Source of the DNA: Inquilinus ginsengisoli_B
GTDB lineage: Bacteria; Pseudomonadota; Alphaproteobacteria; DSM-16000; Inquilinaceae
Assembly: GCF_050434925.1 (NCBI RefSeq)
Contig: NZ_JBNDJK010000001.1
Coordinates: 8,246,001-8,310,000 of the forward strand
Direction of reading: 5' to 3'
DNA length: 64,000 nt
A model generated the notes under the pieces. It searched no databases, was not told where the DNA came from, and saw only the letters and a program-made list of their open reading frames with translations. The translations under genes and the position numbers were made by a program. Positions 43,961 through 52,837 of the stretch are shown piece by piece. The stretch's first letter is position 1, and each line of letters opens with the position of its first letter.

Positions 43961-45298
43961 CTACTGGCCACGGATGGCCCAGAGCGCCATTTCAAGGTTC
44001 GGGAAGTCGCCGGCGACATGCAGCGCCAACCCGCCGGAATGGCGCATGTCCTTCCAGAACGGGCTCTGTTGATCGACCTCGAAATAGGTGACCCCGACGT
44101 GGAAGGGGATCTGTCGCGGCGCCACCGGCAGCGGGTTGATGATGATCCCAGGCAGCGCGACGTTGACGAGCTCCTTGATCTTCTCGGCCGGGCCGATCTT
44201 GATCTGGGTCGGGAATTCGCGGCGCAGCCGGTCGACCTCGACATCGGCGCGGGCGGCCAGCACGAAGGTCGCGGTCGTGAACAGCGAGCGGTCGGCGACC
44301 TCGGCGATGTGGACGCCGTATTTGTGCTGCTTGAGCGGCACCGGCACCGCCGTCTGCTCCAGCACGGCGCTGAGCGACGCCCGGATCGACTGGATCACCG
44401 GCCGGAAGCTGAGCGCCAGGTCCTCGTGCCTGTAGCCGGCGAAGGCCGGCGGCCGCTTCTCGGTCCGGGCATAGGTCGCGAGCTCGCCGGCGAGCTGGAC
44501 CATCAGGCCGTACAGCGACTCCGGATGCACGACCGCCGCGCCGGAGAGGTGGGAGAAGTAGGGCTCGTAGCGGTTGATCGCCTGCAGCAGCAGGAAATCG
44601 GCGATCTCGGCCACGCCGCGGGTGCCCGACTGCGACACCCGGGCGGCCAGGGCCTCGCCGCGATGATGCAGCAGGCCGGTGATCTCGGTGATGTAGTTCG
44701 AAAGGGTGCGGGAGCCGGCGCAGTCCATGGTCGGCGGGATATGCGTGTCGTCGAGCACGACCTGCCGGTCGGCCCGGACCTCGACCAGCCGGGCGATCGG
44801 CAGGCAGGAGAAGCCGGCCCGGTCCGCCCCGTCCGGCAGCAGCTGGAAGCGCAGCCGCGCCACCTCGATCGAGGCGCCGTCGCGCTCGCCGGCATTGGTG
44901 TCGACCAGATCCTGGTCCGCCACCGCGAAGCGGATCGGCACGTCGGTCGCCGCGCGCCCGTCGGTCTCGACCGCCCCGGGCTGGTACAGCGGCACGGCCA
45001 GGTGGATCAGCGAATCCCGCAGATGCTCCGGCACCTCATAAGGAACCGGCTGGTCGGCGTCGTCGGGGATGCTGAACGGCGTGCCGTCCTCCATCACGCC
45101 GCGGGCCGTCTCGATCGCGATCTTGCCGAGGCTGAGCAGCTCGCGGTTCAGCCGCAGCTCGGTGACGCCCCAGCCATAGCCGCGCAAGGCAGCCGTGCGG
45201 CTGCGGACGAGCTTTTCGACATAGCGGTCGCTCTGCTGGAAATGCTGCGGCCGGAGGAACAGCCCTTCCGACCAGACGACCCTGTTGTCCCAAGACAT
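43961..45298 (-). CDS. tssK: T6SS baseplate protein TssK
   Basis: This is a 445-residue TssK, recognised from VVWSEGLFLRPQHFQQSDRY at the N-terminus, 'IPFHVGVTYFEVDQQSPFWK' and 'GGLALHVAGDFPNLEMALWA' at the C-terminus. TssK trimers connect the baseplate to the TssL/TssM membrane complex. It is the first gene of the left arm (tssK, tagH, tssL, tssM, tagF, acidic protein) and diverges from tssA across a 294-base promoter region. Confidence 0.93.
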   Translation of the reverse strand: MSWDNRVVWSEGLFLRPQHFQQSDRYVEKLVRSRTAALRGYGWGVTELRLNRELLSLGKIAIETARGVMEDGTPFSIPDDADQPVPYEVPEHLRDSLIHLAVPLYQPGAVETDGRAATDVPIRFAVADQDLVDTNAGERDGASIEVARLRFQLLPDGADRAGFSCLPIARLVEVRADRQVVLDDTHIPPTMDCAGSRTLSNYITEITGLLHHRGEALAARVSQSGTRGVAEIADFLLLQAINRYEPYFSHLSGAAVVHPESLYGLMVQLAGELATYARTEKRPPAFAGYRHEDLALSFRPVIQSIRASLSAVLEQTAVPVPLKQHKYGVHIAEVADRSLFTTATFVLAARADVEVDRLRREFPTQIKIGPAEKIKELVNVALPGIIINPLPVAPRQIPFHVGVTYFEVDQQSPFWKDMRHSGGLALHVAGDFPNLEMALWAIRGQ

Positions 45299-45384
45299 CC
45301 TGCGCTCCGCTTCATCCGAGGCCGCCCGGATACGGGCCGGCGATCAGGGATGCGGACACTCTGACGGCATCCGGCGCGCCGCTC

Positions 45385-45466
45385 GCATGCGCAGTTGATA
45401 TCCGGGCATTCGGGATCGGGATGCGGCGAGCCTGTCGCAACATGCCCGCATATCAATCGCGCATGC
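45385..45466. promoter_or_regulatory. long inverted repeat in the divergent T6SS promoter
   Basis: The arm at 45385-45409 (25 bases, starting GCATGCGCAGTTGATAT) matches the reverse complement of the arm at 45442-45466 (starting ATGCCCGCATATCAAT) at 22 of 25 positions, with a 32-base spacer. The centre falls near the middle of the gap between tssK (start 45298) and tssA (start 45593). Each arm also carries ATATCAA in opposite orientation. This looks like a two-part regulator site controlling both T6SS arms. Confidence 0.6.
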
Positions 45467-45592
45467 AGTGCGACGCCAAGGCTTCGCTAGATTTCCAAAA
45501 TCGAACGACCGCCCCTTCCCCCGGATCTACTTGCCTTTACTGCCGGGACCCGAAGGTGGCGCGAACCGGAAAGCCCCAGTGGCGGACATGCA

Positions 45593-46591
45593 GTGACGGA
45601 CATGGTCATGCTCGACGCAGATCATCTGCTGAAGCCGGTCGACGACAGCGACGCGTGCGGAGAGGCCCTCGACTACGATCTGGGGTTTCTCGAGCTCGAG
45701 ATGGCGTCGCAGGGCAAGCCGGGCCAGCAGATCGGCGATGCCGTCGTGGCCGACGAGCCCCCCGACTGGCGCGAGGTCTGGCGGCTGGGCCTGGACCTCG
45801 CCGGCCGCACCAAGGATTTGCGCATCGGCGTGCTGCTGGCGCGCTCGGCCCTCAACCAATCCGGCTTCACCGGCCTGCGCGGCGGCCTCGAGCTGCTCGC
45901 CGGCTATGTCGAGCAGTTCTGGCCGAACCTGCATCCGCGGCCGGATGCGGAGGATGGCGACGACCAGACCGTGCGCCTCAACACCCTGGCCAATCTCTGC
46001 GATCCGGCCGGGCTGATGGCGGAGATCCGCCAGGTACCCCTGACGGCGTCGCGGCAGTTCGGCAACTTCACGCTGCGCGACTGCATCGAGGCACAGCGGC
46101 CCGGCGAGATCGACCTTGCAGCCGTCGAGCGCGCCTTCGGCGACACCGATCCCGGCCAGATCGACCGGGCCGGCGCAGATCTCGACGCCGCCCTGGCCGC
46201 CGCGATCCGCCTGGATGCCGGCATCAAGCAGCGCGTCGACATCACCGAGGCCGTCCGCTTCGACCCGCTGATCGCCCTGCTGCGCCAGGCCAAGGAGCTG
46301 GTCGACGCCCACCGGCCCAGCGCCGCGCCGGCAGCCGAGACGCCGCAGGGAGAGGCGGCCCCCGTTGCCCTCTCCGGCGAGATCCGCGACCGCAACGACG
46401 TCATCGGCTCGCTTGACCGGATCTGCCGCTGGTACCGGGCGAACGAGCCGGCCAGCCCGGTGCCGGCCCTGCTGGAACGGGCGAAACGGCTGGTCTCCAA
46501 GGACTTCATGGCTCTGCTCCTGGAGCTCGCGCCCGAGGGCGCCGCTCATTACCGCTCGATCGCCGGCCTGGCGGCCGACGAGAGCCCCTGA
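45593..46591 (+). CDS. tssA: T6SS protein TssA (short type)
   Basis: This is a 332-residue TssA. The ImpA N-terminal domain is clear (LLKPVDDSDACGEALDYD, 'DWREVWRLGLDLAGRTKDLR', GYVEQFWPNLHPRPD). The C-terminal region ends RICRWYRANEPASPVPALLE followed by RAKRLVSKDFMALLLELAPE, the short-TssA type. TssA primes baseplate and sheath assembly. The GTG at 45593 gives MTDMVML; an ATG three codons on (45602) is an alternative. It is the first gene of the right arm. Confidence 0.9.
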   Translation: MTDMVMLDADHLLKPVDDSDACGEALDYDLGFLELEMASQGKPGQQIGDAVVADEPPDWREVWRLGLDLAGRTKDLRIGVLLARSALNQSGFTGLRGGLELLAGYVEQFWPNLHPRPDAEDGDDQTVRLNTLANLCDPAGLMAEIRQVPLTASRQFGNFTLRDCIEAQRPGEIDLAAVERAFGDTDPGQIDRAGADLDAALAAAIRLDAGIKQRVDITEAVRFDPLIALLRQAKELVDAHRPSAAPAAETPQGEAAPVALSGEIRDRNDVIGSLDRICRWYRANEPASPVPALLERAKRLVSKDFMALLLELAPEGAAHYRSIAGLAADESP

Positions 46592-46627
46592 CGACCGGAG
46601 CCGCCCCACACTAAGGAGAATGAAGAG

Positions 46628-47182
46628 ATGGCAAAGGCCAGCAGTCAAAAATTCATCGCACGCAACCGGGCGCCCCGGGTCCAGATCGAATACGACGTCG
46701 AGACCTACGGCTCGAACAAGAAGGTCCAGCTGCCGTTCGTCGTCGGCGTCATGTCCGACCTCGCCGGCAACCCGACCGAGGCGCTGCCCCCGGTGGCCGA
46801 TCGCAAGATGATGGAGATCGACATCGACAATTTCGATGATCGGCTCCGGTCCATCAAGCCGCGGGTGGCGCTGCGGGTGCCGAACCGGCTGACCGGCGAA
46901 GGCCAGCTCGCGGTCGACCTGACCTTCGAGAGCATGGACGATTTCTCGCCGGCGGCGGTGGCCCGCAAGGTCGACAGCCTGAACCGGCTGCTCGAGGCGC
47001 GGACGCAGCTGTCCAACCTCCTGACCTACATGGACGGCAAGAACGGCGCCGAGGAGCTGGTCGCCCGGCTGCTGGCCGACCCGACGCTGCTCAGCGCCCT
47101 CGGCCATGCGCCGAAGCCCGATACCCCCAAGGACCAGCCGGACGCGGTTCCGTCCCCGGCCCCAGAGACGGAGGAGAACTGA
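46628..47182 (+). CDS. tssB: T6SS contractile sheath small subunit TssB
   Basis: This is a 184-residue sheath protein, identified from APRVQIEYDVETYGSNKKVQ, 'LPFVVGVMSDLAGNPTEALP' and 'FDDRLRSIKPRVALRVPNRL'. It pairs with TssC to build the cytoplasmic sheath. The last 25 residues are a Pro/Asp-rich tail. A strong AAGGAGAATG ribosome site precedes the ATG. Two bases separate its stop from the tssC start. Confidence 0.95.
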   Translation: MAKASSQKFIARNRAPRVQIEYDVETYGSNKKVQLPFVVGVMSDLAGNPTEALPPVADRKMMEIDIDNFDDRLRSIKPRVALRVPNRLTGEGQLAVDLTFESMDDFSPAAVARKVDSLNRLLEARTQLSNLLTYMDGKNGAEELVARLLADPTLLSALGHAPKPDTPKDQPDAVPSPAPETEEN

Positions 47183-47184
47183 CC

Positions 47185-48687
47185 ATGTCGTCCGCAGTCA
47201 CCCGGTCCGCCGAGGCGCAGGCCGCCCCGGCCACCACGGTCGATCCCGGCGATTTCGCCAGCCTGCTGCAGCGCGAGTTCAGGACCCGGTCGGACCAGGC
47301 GCAGGAGGCGGTGGAGACCGCCGTCCGGACCCTGGCCGAGCAGGCCCTGCGCGACACCTCGGTGATCAGCGACGACGTCGTCGACACCATCCAGTCGATC
47401 ATCGCCTCGATCGACCAGAAGCTGTCGGCGCAGATCAACGAGGTGCTGCATCATGAGGAGTTCCAGCAGCTGGAATCGGCCTGGCGCGGCCTGCATCACC
47501 TGGTCTTCAACACCGAGACCGACGAGACGCTGAAGATCCGCGTCTTCCCGATCTCGAAGAAGGAGCTGTCCCGCAACCTGCGCAAGTACAAGGGCATCGC
47601 CTGGGACCAGAGCCCGCTGTTCAAGAAGATCTATGAGGAGGAGTACGGCCAGATCGGCGGCGAGCCCTATGGCTGCCTGATCGGCGACTATTACTTCGAC
47701 CACACCCCGCCGGATGTCGAGCTGCTGTCGGCGGTGTCGCAGATCGCGGCCGCCAGCCACGCGCCGTTCATCTCCGCCGCGTCGCCGCATCTGCTGCAGA
47801 TGGACTCGTGGCGCGAGCTGGCCAACCCGCGCGACATCACCAAGATCTTCCTGACGCCGGAGCACGCCGCCTGGCGGTCGTTCCGTGACGGCGAGAACTC
47901 GCGCTACGTGGCGCTGACCATGCCGCGCACCCTGGGGCGCCTGCCCTACGGCGCCAAGACCAACCCGGTAGACGAATTCGCCTTCGAGGAGGAGTCGGAC
48001 GGCGGCGACAGCTCCAAGTATCTGTGGACCAACGCCGCCTACGCCATGGGCGTGAACATCACCCGATCGTTCAAGCTGTATGGCTGGCTGTCGCGGATCC
48101 GCGGCGTCGAATCCGGCGGCCTGGTCGAGGACCTGCCGGTCCACACCTTCCCCAGCGACGACGGCGGCGTCGACCTGAAATGCCCGACCGAGATCGCGAT
48201 CAGCGACCGGCGCGAGGCCGAGCTGTCCAAGAACGGCCTGTTGCCGCTGCTGCACCGGAAGAACACCGATCTCGGCGTCTTCATCGGCGCCCAGACCGTC
48301 AACAAGCCGATCAAGTACGAGGACCCGGACGCCTCGGCCAATGCCGAGCTGAGCGCCCGGCTGCCCTACATCTTCGCGACCTGCCGCTTCGCCCATTACC
48401 TGAAGTGCATGGTCCGCGACAAGATCGGCACGTTCAAGGAGCGGCACGAGGTCGAGGAGTGGCTGAACCAGTGGATCCAGGGCTACGTCCACCCGTCGCC
48501 TGAGCTGGGCAGCGAGGAGAGCAAGGCGCAGCAGCCGCTGTCCTCGGCCGAGGTCAAGGTCGAGGAGGTCGCCGACAACCCCGGCTACTACACCGCCCGG
48601 TTCTACCTGCGGCCGCATTACCAGCTCGAGGGCCTGACCATCTCGCTGCGGCTGGTCTCGCGCCTGCCGTCGGCCCGCAAGGCCTGA
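47185..48687 (+). CDS. tssC: T6SS contractile sheath large subunit TssC
   Basis: This is a 500-residue sheath protein with family motifs EEFQQLESAWRGLHHLVFNT, 'ELANPRDITKIFLTPEHAAW' and 'SRYVALTMPRTLGRLPYGAK'. The C-terminus 'ARFYLRPHYQLEGLTISLRL' is the conserved sheath handshake end. With TssB it forms the contractile tube wrapped around Hcp and is later recycled by ClpV. Full length with no internal breaks. Confidence 0.95.
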   Translation: MSSAVTRSAEAQAAPATTVDPGDFASLLQREFRTRSDQAQEAVETAVRTLAEQALRDTSVISDDVVDTIQSIIASIDQKLSAQINEVLHHEEFQQLESAWRGLHHLVFNTETDETLKIRVFPISKKELSRNLRKYKGIAWDQSPLFKKIYEEEYGQIGGEPYGCLIGDYYFDHTPPDVELLSAVSQIAAASHAPFISAASPHLLQMDSWRELANPRDITKIFLTPEHAAWRSFRDGENSRYVALTMPRTLGRLPYGAKTNPVDEFAFEEESDGGDSSKYLWTNAAYAMGVNITRSFKLYGWLSRIRGVESGGLVEDLPVHTFPSDDGGVDLKCPTEIAISDRREAELSKNGLLPLLHRKNTDLGVFIGAQTVNKPIKYEDPDASANAELSARLPYIFATCRFAHYLKCMVRDKIGTFKERHEVEEWLNQWIQGYVHPSPELGSEESKAQQPLSSAEVKVEEVADNPGYYTARFYLRPHYQLEGLTISLRLVSRLPSARKA

Positions 48688-48787
48688 CGATCCGCTCCAT
48701 CGGCGGAAGGAGGTCGCATGCGGCACGGCTGATCACCCCCGAGAGACTTCAATCCCATTCCAAACCACCAGATGAAGGAAGACGAAC

Positions 48788-49321
48788 ATGGCGTTCGACG
48801 CAGTCATGGTGTTCACGGCAGCATCCAAGGACGGCATTCAGCCCAAGGGTGAATCCCTCATCCTGAAGGACGGCATCACGCTGGCCGATGAGTGGAGCTT
48901 CTCGCTCGAGAACAAGCTCAACATCGGCCCGCACACCAGCGGCGCCGGCTCCGGCAAGGCCGAGTTCGAGGTCTTCACCGTCAAGAAGCAGGTCGATACC
49001 GCCTCGCCCCACCTGTACGTGGCCTGCGGCCGCGGCGCCCATTTCAGCAATGTCGACCTGAAGCTGTTCAAGGCGACCGGCTCCGGCACCAGCACCTCCG
49101 GCACCAACCTGTTCCTGCACTGGACCTTCAACATGCTGGCCGTGGAGAAGGTCGAGTGGTCCTACGCCGAGGAGGCGCCGGAGGAGACGGTCACCTTCCG
49201 GTTCGGCGCCTGCAAGGTCATCTACTACAAGCAGAACGACAAGGGTGCCCTGACGAAGCAGGGCGAGGGCATCTGGAACCAGATCGCCAACAGCACCGAC
49301 TTCACCAAGCTCGTCGCCTGA
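48788..49321 (+). CDS. hcp: T6SS inner tube protein Hcp (TssD)
   Basis: This is a 177-residue Hcp with no signal peptide, recognised from EFEVFTVKKQVDTASPHLYV, ACGRGAHFSNVDLKLFKATG and 'FTFNMLAVEKVEWSYAEEAP'-type sequence (here WTFNMLAVEKVEWSYAEEAP). Hcp hexamers form the tube that is expelled with VgrG. It has its own 100-base leader after tssC and a strong hairpin immediately downstream, which would allow higher expression than its neighbours. Confidence 0.95.
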   Translation: MAFDAVMVFTAASKDGIQPKGESLILKDGITLADEWSFSLENKLNIGPHTSGAGSGKAEFEVFTVKKQVDTASPHLYVACGRGAHFSNVDLKLFKATGSGTSTSGTNLFLHWTFNMLAVEKVEWSYAEEAPEETVTFRFGACKVIYYKQNDKGALTKQGEGIWNQIANSTDFTKLVA

Positions 49322-49330
49322 CGACGCCGC

Positions 49331-49354
49331 GACCGGCCGGCGCCCCGGCCGGTC
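49331..49354 (+). terminator. hairpin after hcp
   Basis: GACCGGCCGG (49331-49340) and CCGGCCGGTC (49345-49354) form a perfect 10-bp stem with a four-base loop, followed by GCCCTTTCTT. This is a likely partial terminator or 3' stabiliser that separates abundant hcp message from the tssE-vgrG genes. Confidence 0.65.
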
Positions 49355-49388
49355 GCCCTTTCTTCCGACCATACCCCTCAGGTGAATC

Positions 49389-49895
49389 ATGGCCAGAGCC
49401 GTCAAGCGGGACCTGGTCCAGCCGTCGCTTCTCGACCGGCTGACCGACGACCAGCCGCGCAGCGCGACCGAGGCGCAGGACCGGCGCAGCTTCTCGGTGC
49501 GCCAGCTGCGGGAGGTGATCCTGCGCGACATCTCGTGGCTTTTGAACACCAACCAGCTGGCCGCGACCGTGGATCTGCAGGCCTATCCCCATGTCGCATC
49601 CAGCACGCTGAACTACGGCATCTGGCCGCTGGGCGGGCACATCCGCGAAGGCGTCGACGCAAGCGCCCTGCGGCAGGAGATCGTCGCCAGCCTGCATCGC
49701 TTCGAGCCGCGGCTGCTGCCCGACAGCCTGAGAGTCACGGCAATCGAGGACGGGCAGGACATCGGCTCGCTCCACTTCAAGATCGAGGCCGACCTCTGGG
49801 CCCATCCGGTGCCGCTGCGCATGGTGATGCGCACCGAGGTCGACCGCGAGCTCGACGTCGTCCGCGTCGTCGAGATGCGCGCGGAGGCCAGCTGA
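49389..49895 (+). CDS. tssE: T6SS baseplate protein TssE (gp25-like)
   Basis: This is a 168-residue gp25-like baseplate wedge protein. The N-terminal PSLLDRLTDDQPRSATEAQD and core 'QLREVILRDISWLLNTNQLA', 'VASSTLNYGIWPLGGHIREG' match TssE. It joins TssF, TssG and TssK in the wedge that nucleates the sheath. Its stop overlaps the tssF start by one base (TGATG). Confidence 0.92.
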   Translation: MARAVKRDLVQPSLLDRLTDDQPRSATEAQDRRSFSVRQLREVILRDISWLLNTNQLAATVDLQAYPHVASSTLNYGIWPLGGHIREGVDASALRQEIVASLHRFEPRLLPDSLRVTAIEDGQDIGSLHFKIEADLWAHPVPLRMVMRTEVDRELDVVRVVEMRAEAS

Positions 49896-51781
49896 TGGAT
49901 CCCCGGCTGCTGCGCCTCTACAACGACGAGCTCGCCTATATGCGCGACATGGGCGCCGAGTTCGCGCGCTCCTTCCCGAAGGTCGCCGGCCGGCTCGGCA
50001 TGGAGACGACCGAGGTCGCCGACCCCTATGTCGAGCGGCTGCTCGAAGGCTTCGCCTTCATGGCGGCGCGGGTGCAGCTGAAGCTGCAGTCGCGCTTCCC
50101 CGATTTCACCCAGCATCTGCTCGAGCTGGTGTATCCGCATTTCCTGCCGCCGGTGCCGTCGATGACGATCGCCCGGTTCGAGCCGGACCCGGAGGCCGGA
50201 CGGCTGGAGAACGGCTATCTGGTGCCGCGCGGGACCAAGCTGCTGAGCCAGCTCGCCCCGGGCGCGGTCACCCATTGCGAGTTCCGCACCGCCCATGACG
50301 TCCAGCTGTGGCCGATCGTGGTCAGCGGGGTCGACTACTACGCGACGCCGGGGCAGCTTTCGGCCCTGCACCTGCCGGGCCGGCAGGCGGTGAAGGCGGC
50401 GCTGCGTCTGCGGCTGCGGACCACCAACGGGCTGCCCTTCAACAAGCTGGCGCTGAAGGCGCTGACGCTGCATCTGACCGGGCCCGGCGGCATCGGCGCG
50501 ATCCTGGCCGAGCAGCTGGTCGCCGACACCCGCGCCATCGTCGCCCGGCCGCTGAGCCGGCCGGTGCCCTGGCAGGAGACGATCCCGCGGCAGGCGCTGC
50601 GGCAGGTCGGGTTGGAGCCGGGGTCGTCGCTGCTGCCCGAGGTTCCCCGCTCCTTCGACGGCTACCGCCTGCTGCAGGAATACTTCGCCCTGGCGGACCG
50701 GACGCTGTTCGTCGAGCTCGGCGGGCTCGCCGATGCCGTGGCGCTGTCGACCACCGAGGAGCTCGAGATCGTGTTCGCGCTCGGCCGTGCCGAGTCGCGG
50801 CTGGAGCGCCATCTCGGCCCGCAGAACATCGCCCTGTTCGCGACCCCGGCGGTCAACCTGTTCGAGCGCCAGGCCGACCGGATCCATGTCAGCGACAAGC
50901 AATACGAGCACCACGTGGTGGTCGACCGGATTCGGCCGCTCGACATCGAGCTGCATTCGATCCTGGAGATGAGCGGCGAGGGCGAGAGCGGCGACGCGGC
51001 CCCGCTGCCGTTCCTGCCCTTCTACAGCATCCACGAGCACGGCCGGCGCGAGCAGCATTCCGCCTACTACACGGTGCGGCGCGAGCAGCGCCTGCTGTCC
51101 GAGCACCAGCGCCTGCACGGCACGCGCACCGGCTATATCGGCAGCGAAACCTTCGTCTCACTGGTCGACCGCCAGGCCGCCCCCTATTCGGCCGATCTGC
51201 GCCAGCTGTCGCTGCGCTGCCTGTGCTCGAACCGGGACCTGCCGCTGCTGCTGCCGGTCGGCCGGGGCGAGACCGACTTCACGCTCGAGATCGGCGCCCC
51301 GGTGACCAGCGTCCGCTGCCTGTCGCTGCCGAGCCGGCCGCGGCCGTCCTTCGCCAATGGCGATGTCGCCTGGAAGCTGATCAGCCACCTGTCGCTGAAC
51401 TACCTGTCGATCACCAATTCCGACCGGCCCGACCACCAGGGCGCCGAGGCGCTGCGCGAGCTGCTGCGCCTCTATGTCGATCCGGACGACGCCTCCGCCA
51501 CGCGGCAGATCGACGGCATCCGGGACGTCCGGTCCAAGGCCGTCGTCCGGCGCCTGCCCGGCGGCGGGCAGGCCGCGGTGGCGCGCGGGATCGAGATCGG
51601 CGTCACCCTGGACGAGGCGGCTTTCGAAGGCGTCGGCACCTTCCCCTTGGCCTCCGTCCTCAACCTGTTCTTCGCCAAATACGTCTCGATCAACGGCTTC
51701 ACCGAGATGGTGCTGTCGACCCTGCAGCGCGGCGAGGTGATGCGATGGCCGCCGATGATCGGCCGCCGGGCGGTGGTGTGA
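49895..51781 (+). CDS. tssF: T6SS baseplate protein TssF
   Basis: This is a 628-residue TssF, with the typical N-terminus MDPRLLRLYNDELAYMRDMG, 'DPYVERLLEGFAFMAARVQL' and 'LELVYPHFLPPVPSMTIARF', and a C-terminal 'VLNLFFAKYVSINGFTEMVL'. TssF2-TssG forms the inner baseplate wedge. The start shares a base with the tssE stop, and its stop shares a base with the tssG start, indicating tight coupling. Confidence 0.93.
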   Translation: MDPRLLRLYNDELAYMRDMGAEFARSFPKVAGRLGMETTEVADPYVERLLEGFAFMAARVQLKLQSRFPDFTQHLLELVYPHFLPPVPSMTIARFEPDPEAGRLENGYLVPRGTKLLSQLAPGAVTHCEFRTAHDVQLWPIVVSGVDYYATPGQLSALHLPGRQAVKAALRLRLRTTNGLPFNKLALKALTLHLTGPGGIGAILAEQLVADTRAIVARPLSRPVPWQETIPRQALRQVGLEPGSSLLPEVPRSFDGYRLLQEYFALADRTLFVELGGLADAVALSTTEELEIVFALGRAESRLERHLGPQNIALFATPAVNLFERQADRIHVSDKQYEHHVVVDRIRPLDIELHSILEMSGEGESGDAAPLPFLPFYSIHEHGRREQHSAYYTVRREQRLLSEHQRLHGTRTGYIGSETFVSLVDRQAAPYSADLRQLSLRCLCSNRDLPLLLPVGRGETDFTLEIGAPVTSVRCLSLPSRPRPSFANGDVAWKLISHLSLNYLSITNSDRPDHQGAEALRELLRLYVDPDDASATRQIDGIRDVRSKAVVRRLPGGGQAAVARGIEIGVTLDEAAFEGVGTFPLASVLNLFFAKYVSINGFTEMVLSTLQRGEVMRWPPMIGRRAVV

Positions 51782-52837
51782 TGCCGGACGCGCTCAGCAG
51801 CTTCTTCGGCGCGGTCGCGGCCGAGCCGCACGACTTCGACGTCTTCCAGACGCTGCGGCGGATCGATGCCCTCAGCCCGGACCGCCCGCGGCTGGGGGAA
51901 TCGAGCCGGCCGGGATCGGACCCGGTGCGGATCGGGCAGCAGCCGGCCCTGGCCTTCCCGACCCGGCCGATCGCGGGGCTGACCGAGGCCGAGGAGGAGG
52001 ATGGCCCCGCCCGGCTGGCCACCTATGTCTTCGGGCTGTTCGGGTCGAACGGCCCGCTGCCGCTGCACCTGACCGAATACGCCCAAATGCGGCAGCACAA
52101 CGCCGGCGACGAGACGCTGGTCCGCTTCGCCGACATCTTCCACCACCGCATGGCCTCGCTGTTCTTCCGCGCCTGGGCGGAGAGCGAGCCGACGGTGAGC
52201 CACGACCGGCCGCAGCAGGACCGCTTCGCCCTGCAGCTCGGCGCCCTCGCCGGCCTCGGCATGGAATCGCTGCAGGACCGGGACGCCATGCCCGACCTGG
52301 CCAAGGTCCATTTCACCGGGCGGCTTGCCTCGCACACCCGCAACGCCGAGGGGCTCGGCGCCATCCTGGCCAGCTTCTTCGCGGCGCCGGTCGAGATCCG
52401 CGAATTCGTGCCGAAATGGGTCCAGCTGCCGCGCGACGCGCTGTGCCTGCTGGGCCGCGACCCGGGCACCGGGACGCTGGGCAGCACCGCCCACCGCCGG
52501 CGCCCGGATCCGGGTCTATCATCACCGGTTCCGCATCGTCATCGGCCCGCTGGAGCTGGCCCAGTACGAGCGGCTGCTGCCCGGCGCCCCCGGCCTCGAC
52601 AAGATGGCCCAGACCGTCCGCAACTACATCGGCGACGAGCTGGACTGGGAGGTCAACCTGGTCCTGCGCCGCGACGAGGTGCCGGCGGTCCGACTGGGCC
52701 GCAGCGGCCGGCTCGGCTGGACCGGCTGGATGGGCAAGCGCAAGTCGCGCCGCCACGCCGACGACCTGACGACGACCCCGCCGCTTCCCGGCCCGACGGA
52801 CGCGGCATCCCCCGAAACAGCCTCGTGGAGTCCGTGA
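51781..52837 (+). pseudogene. tssG: T6SS baseplate protein TssG with a one-base frameshift near 52490
   Basis: The first about 236 codons encode a normal TssG N-terminal region (FFGAVAAEPHDFDVFQTLRR, PLPLHLTEYAQMRQHNAGDE, 'FADIFHHRMASLFFRAWAES'). The family's C-terminal part continues in another frame (RIRVYHHRFRIVIGPLELAQ, RNYIGDELDWEVNLVLRRDE). Removing one C from CCC at 52490-52492 joins them as a 351-residue protein, normal for TssG. The span is 3n+1 bases. TssG is essential for the baseplate, so if real this change would disable the system; a sequencing insertion is at least as likely. Its stop overlaps the clpV ATG. Confidence 0.85.

Noticed and set aside
50308..52836. Upstream extension of the clpV reading frame across tssF and tssG
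   Set aside because: Homology to ClpV begins only at the ATG at 52837; the upstream codons are out-of-frame readings of tssF and tssG.
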